From contig DTVJ01000241.1 of the NCBI GenBank assembly GCA_012963565.1, positions 1 to 18,231 of the forward strand: a DNA stretch of 18,231 nucleotides, written 5' to 3'. Positions 5,895 to 13,088 of this stretch are shown here, piece by piece; the stretch's first letter is position 1, and every line of letters begins with the position of its first letter. The DNA is from Piscirickettsiaceae bacterium. GTDB lineage: Bacteria > Pseudomonadota > Gammaproteobacteria > PS1 > Pseudothioglobaceae. The notes beneath the pieces were generated by a model, which was not told the DNA's origin, did not search any database, and saw only the letters and a list, made by a program, of their open reading frames with translations. The translations under genes and the position numbers were made by a program.

Positions 5895-7277
5895 ATGACA
5901 CATGAAGTCTTAACTGTTAATCAAGCCTATACTGGTGCAGTGTTAGCTGAGCTAGACATGCATGATGGTGCACAAGTGGATGCTATGTTGTCCACTGCGA
6001 AGGCTTTACATCAAGGTGGTTGTTTACCGGCACATGAGCGCATCGTTATCTTACAAAAATTGTCCGAATTGGTTGCCAATGAGCATGAAGATTTCGCACG
6101 TTTGATTGCCAATGAGGGCGGTAAACCTATTCGCGATGCTAGGGTTGAAGTTACTCGCGCAATTGACGGAATTCGTATCGCCATTGCTGAAATTCAGAAC
6201 ATTGAAGGTTATGAAGTACCTATGGATTTAACAGCTGCTGGTGCAGGGCGGACGGCCTTTACCATTATGGAGCCGATTGGCGTGGTGGTCGCCGTGAGTG
6301 CATTTAATCATCCGCTTAATTTAAGCATCCATCAAGTCATTCCTGCAATTGCAACCGGTTGTCCGGTGATTATTAAGCCAGCATCAGTGACCCCACTGTG
6401 CGCTCTACGCCTTGCCGAGTTAATCAAAGAAGCAGGCTTACCCGAGGGCTGGGTACAGGTTGCACTCACCAATCGAGAAAATTCTGAAAAATTAGTCACT
6501 GATCCTAGGGTGGGATTCTTTAGTTTTATTGGTTCCGCCAAAGTGGGTTGGTATCTTAAATCAAAACTTGCACCTGGCACACGTTGCGCGTTAGAGCATG
6601 GCGGTGTGGCACCTCTTATTTTTGATGAATATGCGGACGAAGATGGTTTTGTACAAGGTGTGGTCAAAGCCAGTATGTATCACTCTGGCCAGGTGTGTGT
6701 TTCTGTGCAGCGCGTTTATGTGCCAGAAAATCGTGCCAGTGAAATGGCACAAAAGATTGCAGATGTTGCTGCTAAACAAGTAGTGGGTGATGCCATTAAT
6801 GAAGACAGCGATTTGGGCCCATTGATTCTACCTAAAGAAACCGATAGAATTGAAACTTGGGTTAATGAGGCTGTTGAAGAAGGGGCGCAACTGATTACAG
6901 GCGGTAAACGCATCAATAAGGTTAGCTATGAGCCCACGGTTTTACTCAACCCCAGTAAGGATTCCAAAGTATCTACACAAGAGGTTTTTGGCCCTGTAGT
7001 GTGCGTGTATGGCTACCAAGATATTGAAGATGCAATTGAAGCAGCGAATAGTCTTGATGTATCGTTCCAATCAGCAGTATTTAGTGATAATGTCTCGACA
7101 GCAATGGACGTAGCTAAAAAATTAGAAGCTTCTGCTGTGATGATCAATGATTACACTACCTTTAGAGTGGACTGGATGCCATTTGGAGGACGTAAGCACT
7201 CAGGCTATGGTATTGGCGGTATTGGCTACAGTATGAAGGATATGCTTGAGCACAAGTTATTAGTGATTAAAGCTTAA
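5895..7277 (+). CDS. NAD(P)-dependent aldehyde dehydrogenase
   Basis: A 460-residue soluble aldehyde dehydrogenase that oxidises an aldehyde to the acid. The key residues are all present: AFNHP at 136-140 (Asn138 of the oxyanion hole), KPAS at 161-164 (Lys161 for the cofactor), FIGS at 211-214, general base Glu234 in LEHGG, nucleophile Cys268 in HSGQVCVS, and EVFGPV at 363-368. The EHGG in place of the common ELGG and the GQVCVSVQR surroundings suggest the branch that includes lactaldehyde, phosphonoacetaldehyde and non-phosphorylating glyceraldehyde-3-phosphate dehydrogenases. The substrate cannot be told from this. It follows the acetolactate synthase by 9 bases and should share its transcript, so the two may act on linked C2-C4 carbonyl compounds. 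The TAA stop overlaps the convergent msbA stop. Confidence 0.93.
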   Translation: MTHEVLTVNQAYTGAVLAELDMHDGAQVDAMLSTAKALHQGGCLPAHERIVILQKLSELVANEHEDFARLIANEGGKPIRDARVEVTRAIDGIRIAIAEIQNIEGYEVPMDLTAAGAGRTAFTIMEPIGVVVAVSAFNHPLNLSIHQVIPAIATGCPVIIKPASVTPLCALRLAELIKEAGLPEGWVQVALTNRENSEKLVTDPRVGFFSFIGSAKVGWYLKSKLAPGTRCALEHGGVAPLIFDEYADEDGFVQGVVKASMYHSGQVCVSVQRVYVPENRASEMAQKIADVAAKQVVGDAINEDSDLGPLILPKETDRIETWVNEAVEEGAQLITGGKRINKVSYEPTVLLNPSKDSKVSTQEVFGPVVCVYGYQDIEDAIEAANSLDVSFQSAVFSDNVSTAMDVAKKLEASAVMINDYTTFRVDWMPFGGRKHSGYGIGGIGYSMKDMLEHKLLVIKA

Positions 7278-7279
7278 TC
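7265..7279. terminator. Hairpin over the shared stop codons of two convergent genes
   Basis: GATTAA at 7265-7270 and TTAATC at 7274-7279 form a perfect 6 bp stem with an AGC loop. It contains the TTAA at 7274-7277 that encodes both stops. No T run follows on either strand and the stem is AT-rich, so it is at best a weak bidirectional terminator. Confidence 0.25.
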
Positions 7280-8995
7280 TTCGAATTGGTGCTTGTATAG
7301 CCCTGCGTATTCACCATTGGCATCTAATAATTCTTGATGTGAGCCTTGTTCAATAATCTCACCACGTCGTAATACAATAATTCGATCAGCTTTTTGTACA
7401 GTACTGAGTCTATGTGCGATGATAATTGTGGTTCGGTCTTTTTGCATTTCATCAATGGCCTGTTGTACTTGTTTTTCAGTGGCTGAGTCAAGTGCTGAAG
7501 TAGCTTCATCCAGGATTAAAATTGGACTATCTTTGGCAATGGCACGTGCAATGGCTAAGCGTTGACGTTGACCGCCAGATAATTTAGTACCATCTTCACC
7601 GATTTCGGTATCGAATTGATTGCTGAGTTGTTGAATAAATTCATGTGAATTGGAAACTTTTGCGGCGTTTTCAATTTGGGCATCGTTCATGGTGTCGATT
7701 TGACCGAGGGCAATATTACCTTTAACCGTGTCGTTAAACAGGCGTACGTTTTGATCGACAAAAGCTATTTGTGAGCGTAATGAATCAATTTCAAATTCAG
7801 AGATATCTATACCGTCAATAGTTATCGTGCCAGAATTCGGTGAATAAAATTTGGCTAGTAATTGAATAATAGTGGTTTTACCACTACCGGTAGAGCCAAC
7901 CAAAGCAATGGTTTCTCCTGGTTTGATGTCTAGATTGATATTATTAAGTACGGTGGCTTCATCACTATAACCAAACGATACATTGTTGAATTGAATCGCA
8001 CCCTTTGAATCTTCTAACAGCTTAGTACCGTCATTGTGCTCTTCATCTTCATCAATCAGTCCAAACACACTTTCACCAGCAGCCATTGCAGTTTGTAGTG
8101 GTTTATTGATATTAACTAAACTTTTAGCTGGTTTGACCAGCATGCCCATGGCAGTGAAGAACGATAAGAATTCACCAGCACTCATAGCCAGTGAAGTTGA
8201 TGAAAAATACACCACACTGCCTAATGACAAACCAATTAGGATATTTACAAAGCCCGTATTAAACACAGCTGTCATATCCACTTTAAAACGCTGTTGACGA
8301 ATACTTGTGATTAAGTCGTTAAACTTATTGGTTTCTTGATCTTGTGCATGATAAATTTTAACCAGTGAGCTACCTGAGATGTTTTCATCTAACAAGTGAG
8401 TCATTCGACCCATAGAATTTTGCACTTTTTGGGAAGAGCTGCGCATACGATTGGAAGAGAGTTTTACTGCTAGATAAACTAGTGGTAACAACACAAGTAG
8501 TGTTAAGCTAAGCTGCCAATTTTTGTAAAATAAGTAACCTACTAAAATGATAACCATCATAGATGATTTGATAAAGTCTAGCCAGATGCTTGAGGCTGCG
8601 GCAGCAATTTGCTCTACATCAAAAGTGAGTTTTGATAGAGTTTTACCTGTAGGGTGTTGGTCAAAGTAAGATTTTGGTAATCTTAAAAGCTTACTAAACA
8701 TATCAACCCGTAAGTCCATAATGACCTTGTTAGACACCCAAGAACTAGCTGCAGTAGAAGTCATGGCAAAGAGAGAGCTTAGTACAATAACACCAAATAA
8801 GGCTAAGGCGTATAACAATGCAATTTGTTGATCACGCTCTTTAGCAAATAATTCATCAACAATTCGACCGGTAATTTCAGGGATAGAGCTCTCTAATGCA
8901 GTTGCCAACATCATCATTAACGAGGTAAAGATGAGTTTGCCAATGTGCGCTCTTAGGTAAAAAAATAAACGAGAGACGAATTGTTTATATTGCAT
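7274..8995 (-). CDS. msbA: Lipid A/phospholipid flippase ABC transporter MsbA
   Basis: A 573-residue half-transporter, near the 582 of the E. coli protein. It flips lipid A core from the inner to the outer leaflet of the inner membrane for LPS assembly. Residues 1-300 hold about six membrane helices and the family-typical FDQHPTGKTLSKLTFD region (111-126). The nucleotide-binding domain has Walker A GSTGSGKT at 367-374, signature LSGGQ at 472-476, Walker B LILDE at 493-497 and the H-loop His528, all intact. It functions as a homodimer. lpxK, which often follows msbA, is absent here: the gene is alone on its strand, convergent with the aldehyde dehydrogenase and divergent from pyrG. No Shine-Dalgarno is visible before the ATG. 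Other lipid ABC exporters share the architecture, but the match is good. Confidence 0.93.
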   Translation of the reverse strand: MQYKQFVSRLFFYLRAHIGKLIFTSLMMMLATALESSIPEITGRIVDELFAKERDQQIALLYALALFGVIVLSSLFAMTSTAASSWVSNKVIMDLRVDMFSKLLRLPKSYFDQHPTGKTLSKLTFDVEQIAAAASSIWLDFIKSSMMVIILVGYLFYKNWQLSLTLLVLLPLVYLAVKLSSNRMRSSSQKVQNSMGRMTHLLDENISGSSLVKIYHAQDQETNKFNDLITSIRQQRFKVDMTAVFNTGFVNILIGLSLGSVVYFSSTSLAMSAGEFLSFFTAMGMLVKPAKSLVNINKPLQTAMAAGESVFGLIDEDEEHNDGTKLLEDSKGAIQFNNVSFGYSDEATVLNNINLDIKPGETIALVGSTGSGKTTIIQLLAKFYSPNSGTITIDGIDISEFEIDSLRSQIAFVDQNVRLFNDTVKGNIALGQIDTMNDAQIENAAKVSNSHEFIQQLSNQFDTEIGEDGTKLSGGQRQRLAIARAIAKDSPILILDEATSALDSATEKQVQQAIDEMQKDRTTIIIAHRLSTVQKADRIIVLRRGEIIEQGSHQELLDANGEYAGLYKHQFED

Positions 8996-9001
8996 TAATA
9001 A

Positions 9002-9029
9002 TTGCTATAATTTAATACGCCCATATTCT
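9002..9029 (+). promoter_or_regulatory. Candidate pyrG promoter
   Basis: TTGCTA at 9002-9007 and TATTCT at 9024-9029 with a 16 bp spacer resemble sigma-70 boxes (4 of 6 each). Transcription would begin near 9036, giving a leader of about 40 bases without a clear Shine-Dalgarno. A second -10-like TATCAT at 9043-9048 has no matching -35. Confidence 0.35.
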
Positions 9030-9044
9030 ACACAGTTTTGTGTA
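9029..9044. promoter_or_regulatory. Perfect inverted repeat in the msbA-pyrG intergenic region
   Basis: TACACA, a GTTT spacer, then TGTGTA: a perfect 6 bp dyad immediately after the candidate -10 box of pyrG and about 35 bases upstream of the msbA start on the other strand. It could be an operator for a dimeric regulator or a small RNA hairpin. No known regulator site is recognised. Confidence 0.35.
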
Positions 9045-9074
9045 TCATAACCATTTCAACTTTGTTAGTTTTCA

Positions 9075-10715
9075 ATGACAACAAAATACATCTTTATTAC
9101 CGGTGGTGTGGTCTCCTCACTAGGTAAAGGCATTGCTTCTGCCTCTCTTGCTTCTATCCTAGAATCTCGCGGTCTTAACGTCACCATGCTTAAGCTGGAT
9201 CCTTATATTAATGTTGATCCTGGCACCATGAGTCCGTTCCAACATGGTGAAGTATTTGTGACTAATGATGGTGCCGAGACTGATCTAGACCTTGGACATT
9301 ATGAGCGTTTCATTCGCATCCAATTAGGTAAGAAAAATAACTTTACTGCAGGTCGTGTATATGAAAATGTGATCGAGCGCGAGCGTCGTGGTGATTATCT
9401 AGGTGCAACAGTGCAGATCATTCCACATATTACCAATGAGATTAAGCGTTTGGCACAAGCTGGCGCAGAAGGTGCTGATGTTGCCTTGGTTGAAATTGGT
9501 GGTACGGCAGGTGATATTGAGTCTTTACCATTCTTGGAAGCAATTAGACAAATGAGTCTAGATCTTGGTCGTGAAAATACCTTATTCATTCATTTAACTT
9601 TGTTGCCTTATATCAAGGTAGCTGGTGAATTAAAAACTAAACCAACTCAGCACTCAGTCAAAGAACTTAGAGGTATTGGTATTCAGCCAGATATTTTGAT
9701 TTGTCGCTCTGAATACCCACTACCAGATGCAGAACGAGCAAAGATTGCATTGTTTACCAATGTACCGGAAGATTCTGTCTTTACCTCACTTGATGTTGAT
9801 ACGATTTATAAAGTACCAAGAGCATTACATGAGCAAGGTTTGGATGATGTTGTGGTTAAGAAATTATCACTTGATTGTCAACCGACTGATCTTAGTGAAT
9901 GGGATGATGTAATTGACAAATTACAGAATCCACAATGTAGTGTCGATATTGCCATGGTAGGTAAGTATATGGACCTTACAGAAGCTTATAAGTCTTTATC
10001 TGAGTCATTAATTCATGCCAGCGTACATACACAAACCAAGGTCAATATTCATTACTTTGACTCTGAAGAAATAGAGAAAAATGGTACAGACTGTCTGAGT
10101 GATATGAGTGCAATTTTAGTACCTGGTGGCTTTGGTAATCGTGGTGTAGAAGGCAAAATTGCAACCGTTAAATATGCACGTGAAAACAAAGTGCCTTATT
10201 TAGGTATTTGTTTAGGCATGCAGGTCGCTGTAATTGAATATGCTCGTAATATGGCTAATATGGCCGATGCCAATAGTACTGAATTTGATGAAAATACACC
10301 GTATCCAGTGGTGGGCCTGATTACCGAGTGGCAAGATGAAGATGGTAGTGTACAGACTCGAGATGAAGATTCAGATTTAGGTGGCACCATGCGTTTGGGT
10401 GGCCAAGAGTGTGCATTGATTGACGGTACTAAATCTCGAGAAATTTATGGGAAAGATGTGATTACTGAGCGTCATCGTCATCGTTATGAGGTCAATAATC
10501 AGCTGATTGAGAAAATTGAAGCAGCAGGCCTTACAATTTCTGGTCGATCAATTGATGGTACTTTGGTTGAAATGGTAGAGATTAAAGATCATCCTTGGTT
10601 TGTGGCTTGTCAGTTTCATCCAGAATTCACTTCATCACCACGTGATGGTCATCCATTATTTGAAGGCTTTATTAAAGCTGCAAGTAGGGCACATAACCTA
10701 ATCCTTTCGTCTTAG
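9075..10715 (+). CDS. pyrG: CTP synthase
   Basis: Makes CTP from UTP with ATP and glutamine, the last step of pyrimidine nucleotide synthesis. The 546 residues match the E. coli length of 545. The synthase domain (1 to about 265) starts with the conserved FITGGVVSSLGKG (7-19) and carries LDPYINVDPG (41-50) and EIGGTAGDIES (140-150). The class I glutamine amidotransferase domain has the nucleophile Cys379 in GICLGMQ, with His515 and Glu517 in QFHPE, the same numbering as in E. coli. The enzyme is complete. It is divergent from msbA. In many Gammaproteobacteria pyrG is followed by kdsA and/or eno; here it is followed by a small cysteine-rich gene whose GTG start overlaps the pyrG stop. Confidence 0.98.
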   Translation: MTTKYIFITGGVVSSLGKGIASASLASILESRGLNVTMLKLDPYINVDPGTMSPFQHGEVFVTNDGAETDLDLGHYERFIRIQLGKKNNFTAGRVYENVIERERRGDYLGATVQIIPHITNEIKRLAQAGAEGADVALVEIGGTAGDIESLPFLEAIRQMSLDLGRENTLFIHLTLLPYIKVAGELKTKPTQHSVKELRGIGIQPDILICRSEYPLPDAERAKIALFTNVPEDSVFTSLDVDTIYKVPRALHEQGLDDVVVKKLSLDCQPTDLSEWDDVIDKLQNPQCSVDIAMVGKYMDLTEAYKSLSESLIHASVHTQTKVNIHYFDSEEIEKNGTDCLSDMSAILVPGGFGNRGVEGKIATVKYARENKVPYLGICLGMQVAVIEYARNMANMADANSTEFDENTPYPVVGLITEWQDEDGSVQTRDEDSDLGGTMRLGGQECALIDGTKSREIYGKDVITERHRHRYEVNNQLIEKIEAAGLTISGRSIDGTLVEMVEIKDHPWFVACQFHPEFTSSPRDGHPLFEGFIKAASRAHNLILSS

Positions 10716-11050
10716 TGTTTGATAAAGCTTTAGCATGTTGGGGAAGTGATGATTTTCCACGACAGTTTAAGCAAGCAATCAAATCACTTGAATTAGAAGC
10801 ACTACCATTAAAGGATTGTTGTAATCATAGTGCAGTGATTGATCAAACCACGATTGAGCCAATTATCTTATCTAGCCAAGAAACTGACCAAAATATTCAA
10901 ATAAAGGCAGGTGTATTTTTCTGTGAAGTACTGTCAGGCTGTGCCTGTAGTGACGACCCGTCCCAAGCCAAAATATTAGAAAATTCGTATTGTGAAATCA
11001 GTGTTACTATTGATAAAAATAGTGGAATAGTAGAATTTACTAACGTCTAG
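10715..11050 (+). CDS. Small cysteine-rich protein of unknown function
   Basis: A 111-residue protein that I do not assign to a named family. It begins ACWGSDDF around residue 7 and has seven cysteines (8, 35, 36, 70, 76, 78, 93). The cluster FFCEVLSGCACSDDP at 68-82, with a CxC pair, and NSYCEI at 90-95 look like conserved motifs; the beta-rich C-terminal half is acidic. There is no signal peptide, so metal or cluster binding in the cytoplasm is possible but unproven. The only start is GTG, overlapping the pyrG stop as TAGTG, and no ATG exists upstream of the conserved part. It overlaps the end of der by 11 bp in convergent orientation. I have a vague memory of similar proteins in other sulfur-oxidising Gammaproteobacteria, but no name. 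Confidence 0.75.
   Translation: MFDKALACWGSDDFPRQFKQAIKSLELEALPLKDCCNHSAVIDQTTIEPIILSSQETDQNIQIKAGVFFCEVLSGCACSDDPSQAKILENSYCEISVTIDKNSGIVEFTNV
11006..11023 (+). other. AT-rich stem-loop near the convergent gene ends
   Basis: ACTATT at 11006-11011 and AATAGT at 11018-11023 form a 6 bp stem with a GATAAA loop, extendable by two G-T wobbles, inside the last codons of the cysteine-rich gene. It is weak and may be chance. Confidence 0.2.
11028..11042. terminator. Weak stem-loop at the der stop codon
   Basis: TAGTA at 11028-11032 and TACTA at 11038-11042 pair perfectly around GAATT; the right arm contains the der stop. Its position at the convergent overlap suits a bidirectional terminator, but the stem is only 5 AT-rich pairs and no T run follows. 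Confidence 0.2.
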
Positions 11051-12434
11051 ATTTTGTAAACTGCATCATGCGTCTACGCTTGTTGATCTGACGATCCGTT
11101 AACTTATTCTTCTTGTCTTTAAAAGGATTTTCTCCACTTTTATATTCGATCCTAATAGGTGTATTGGTGAGCTTTAATTCTCTGATAAATAGATTTTTTA
11201 GATAGCGTTCATACGCGTTAGGCACATTGTGCAGGTGGTTGCCATGAAAAGTAAATGTCGGTGGAAATACGTCAGATTGATGAACGTATTTAATTTTGAG
11301 CCGTCTACCTTTAACCGGTGGTGGCTGGTGCCCCTGGTTGGCTTTCTCTAAAATCTTATTTAGTAGTGGGGTTGGATGATGCTCACCTGCACTTTTGAAT
11401 GATTGTTGAATTGGTGCAAATAATTTGCCTACGCCAGAGCCGTGTAGCGCAGAAATATAATGCACACTGGCATAATTGACGAATGAGAGTTTAACTTCTA
11501 GCTTACGCTTCACCTCAGATTTTTGATAATCATCTAAACCATCCCATTTATTTAAGGCAATCATCAATGCTCTGCCTTTATCAGCAATCATGCCTAATAG
11601 TGTGGCATCTTGCTCAGTAACACCTTCATGAGCATCCAGTACTAAGATTACTACATGGGATTTTTCTAGGGCATCAATAGCCTTAATGATTGAAAATTTT
11701 TCAATCTTATGATGTGTACTGCGTTTGCGGCGAATACCAGCCGTATCAATCAATGTATATTTTTGACCTTCACGCTCAAAAGGGATGTAAATACTATCAC
11801 GCGTTGTGCCAGGTAAGTCAATAGCCAAGACGCGTTCTTCGCCTAATATGCGGTTAATTAGGGTAGATTTACCCACATTTGGTCTACCAAGTACAGCTAC
11901 AGCAATACCTTCGACGTCATCTTCTTCCTCAATGGTTGCTTCAGGGAGTAATGGTAGGGTTTGATCAATTAGAGCTTCAATGCCCTGGCCGTGCTCAGCA
12001 GCAATCAGTATAGGTTCACCCAAGCCAAGTTCGTAAAATTCTGCTGCTAGACTTGGGTCTAGCCCTTCTGCTTTATTACAAACTAGGACGATATTTTTTT
12101 TTAGTCTACGTAATTGAGAGGCGATTTCTAAATCTAATCCAGTCACGCCGTCTCTGGCGCTAAGGATAAAGTAAATAACGTCCGACTCTTCTAATGCATT
12201 CAGTACTTGCCCTTGGATACCACTGTCAACCAAATTGACTTCATTAGTAAGGCCGCCTGTATCAATAATGGTGCACAAAGTGTCATCATCTAGTGAAACT
12301 TCAGCATATTGACGATCACGAGTTAAACCTTCAAAGTCAGATACCAAAGCTTGGCGTGACCTACTTAAGCGATTAAATAGAGTGGACTTGCCGACATTGG
12401 GCCGACCAACTAATGAAATGACGGGTAAACCCAT
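11040..12434 (-). CDS. der: Double-GTPase ribosome assembly factor Der (EngA)
   Basis: Essential GTPase that acts in maturation of the 50S ribosomal subunit. The 464 residues hold two consecutive Era-like GTPase domains and a C-terminal KH-like RNA-binding domain. Domain 1 has P-loop GRPNVGKS at 10-17, DTGG at 58-61 and NKAE at 120-123. Domain 2 has P-loop GRPNVGKS at 183-190, DTAG at 230-233 and NKWD at 295-298. The KH-like part runs from about 345 to the basic C-terminus (KKNKLTDRQINKRRR region). NKAE in place of NKxD in the first domain also occurs in other Der proteins as I recall. The gene follows yfgM by 17 bp as in enterics, but without bamB between them. It overlaps the convergent cysteine-rich gene by 11 bp. 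Confidence 0.97.
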   Translation of the reverse strand: MGLPVISLVGRPNVGKSTLFNRLSRSRQALVSDFEGLTRDRQYAEVSLDDDTLCTIIDTGGLTNEVNLVDSGIQGQVLNALEESDVIYFILSARDGVTGLDLEIASQLRRLKKNIVLVCNKAEGLDPSLAAEFYELGLGEPILIAAEHGQGIEALIDQTLPLLPEATIEEEDDVEGIAVAVLGRPNVGKSTLINRILGEERVLAIDLPGTTRDSIYIPFEREGQKYTLIDTAGIRRKRSTHHKIEKFSIIKAIDALEKSHVVILVLDAHEGVTEQDATLLGMIADKGRALMIALNKWDGLDDYQKSEVKRKLEVKLSFVNYASVHYISALHGSGVGKLFAPIQQSFKSAGEHHPTPLLNKILEKANQGHQPPPVKGRRLKIKYVHQSDVFPPTFTFHGNHLHNVPNAYERYLKNLFIRELKLTNTPIRIEYKSGENPFKDKKNKLTDRQINKRRRMMQFTKSRR

Positions 12435-12451
12435 AATAATAAAGAGTTGGG

Positions 12452-13069
12452 TTAGTTAAGATCGTTTAGCTTGATTTGAATTAAATTTTTTAATTCTGAA
12501 TCGGCTGATAATTGACCCAAAGCCAGTTGGTAGTGTTTTTTGGCTGAATCAATGTTGTTTAGAGATAGGTAAATATCACCTTTAGTGTGATCGTATAAGC
12601 TACTAAATTCTGAGCTTTCGTTTGAACCAAGTACTGATAGTGCTTGGTCATGATTGCCCATCTCAAGATGAATACTGGCAGACCTTAGCTTAGCAGTGTG
12701 TGCAATAAACTGATTATCAGAACTTATTAGAGGTGACAAATAATCAAGTGCCTGTTGGTAATTTTGAGCATCAACCGCATGCTTTGCCATCATTAATACG
12801 GCCTGTTGTGTATAGCCACTATCGGCATGATTATTTTGTAAGGCAGTTAAAGCTTGTACATTATTTGAGTTCGAAACCACAGATAAATATGATGAGCGTG
12901 CTTGAATAGATTGCTCATATTGGTAATTCTTGTAATAATCTAAGCCCCAAATAGCAGTCAAACCTATTACCACACCGGCAATAATTTGCATACCATTTTC
13001 TCTTATCCATTTTTTTATTTGCTCGGCTTGTTCTTCTTCAGTCTTGCCTACGTTGATAAAGTTTTTCAT
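12452..13069 (-). CDS. yfgM: YfgM-like membrane-anchored tetratricopeptide protein
   Basis: A 205-residue protein with a short cytoplasmic N-terminus, one membrane helix at about 27-44 (MQIIAGVVIGLTAIWGL) and a helical periplasmic domain with weak TPR character, as in the YfgM/TPR_21 family. In E. coli YfgM binds the SecYEG translocon and the chaperone PpiD and helps pass secreted proteins on; it has also been linked to stability of the RcsB response regulator. The EEEQAEQIKKWIRENG stretch at 11-26 is the usual family signature. Position between hisS and der strongly supports the call. AGG lies about 8 bases before the ATG at 13067-13069, within a 12 bp palindrome. Confidence 0.9.
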   Translation of the reverse strand: MKNFINVGKTEEEQAEQIKKWIRENGMQIIAGVVIGLTAIWGLDYYKNYQYEQSIQARSSYLSVVSNSNNVQALTALQNNHADSGYTQQAVLMMAKHAVDAQNYQQALDYLSPLISSDNQFIAHTAKLRSASIHLEMGNHDQALSVLGSNESSEFSSLYDHTKGDIYLSLNNIDSAKKHYQLALGQLSADSELKNLIQIKLNDLN

Positions 13070-13075
13070 ATGTTT

Positions 13076-13087
13076 TTCCTATAGGAA
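13076..13087. promoter_or_regulatory. 12 bp palindrome containing the yfgM ribosome site
   Basis: TTCCTATAGGAA is a perfect palindrome in the 19 bp gap between hisS and yfgM. Its right half, read on the minus strand, supplies the AGGA Shine-Dalgarno for yfgM. With no loop it cannot form a hairpin on one strand. It is probably a by-product of the ribosome site, though a protein site is not excluded. Confidence 0.3.
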
Positions 13088-13088
13088 T

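Noticed and set aside
6332..6667. 111-codon open frame on the minus strand
   Set aside because: Antisense to conserved active-site parts of the aldehyde dehydrogenase; the composition is that of a shadow frame.
11040..12434. NKAE in place of NKxD in the first GTPase domain of Der as a sign of lost activity
   Set aside because: As I recall, NKAE occurs in other functional Der proteins; the remaining motifs are intact.
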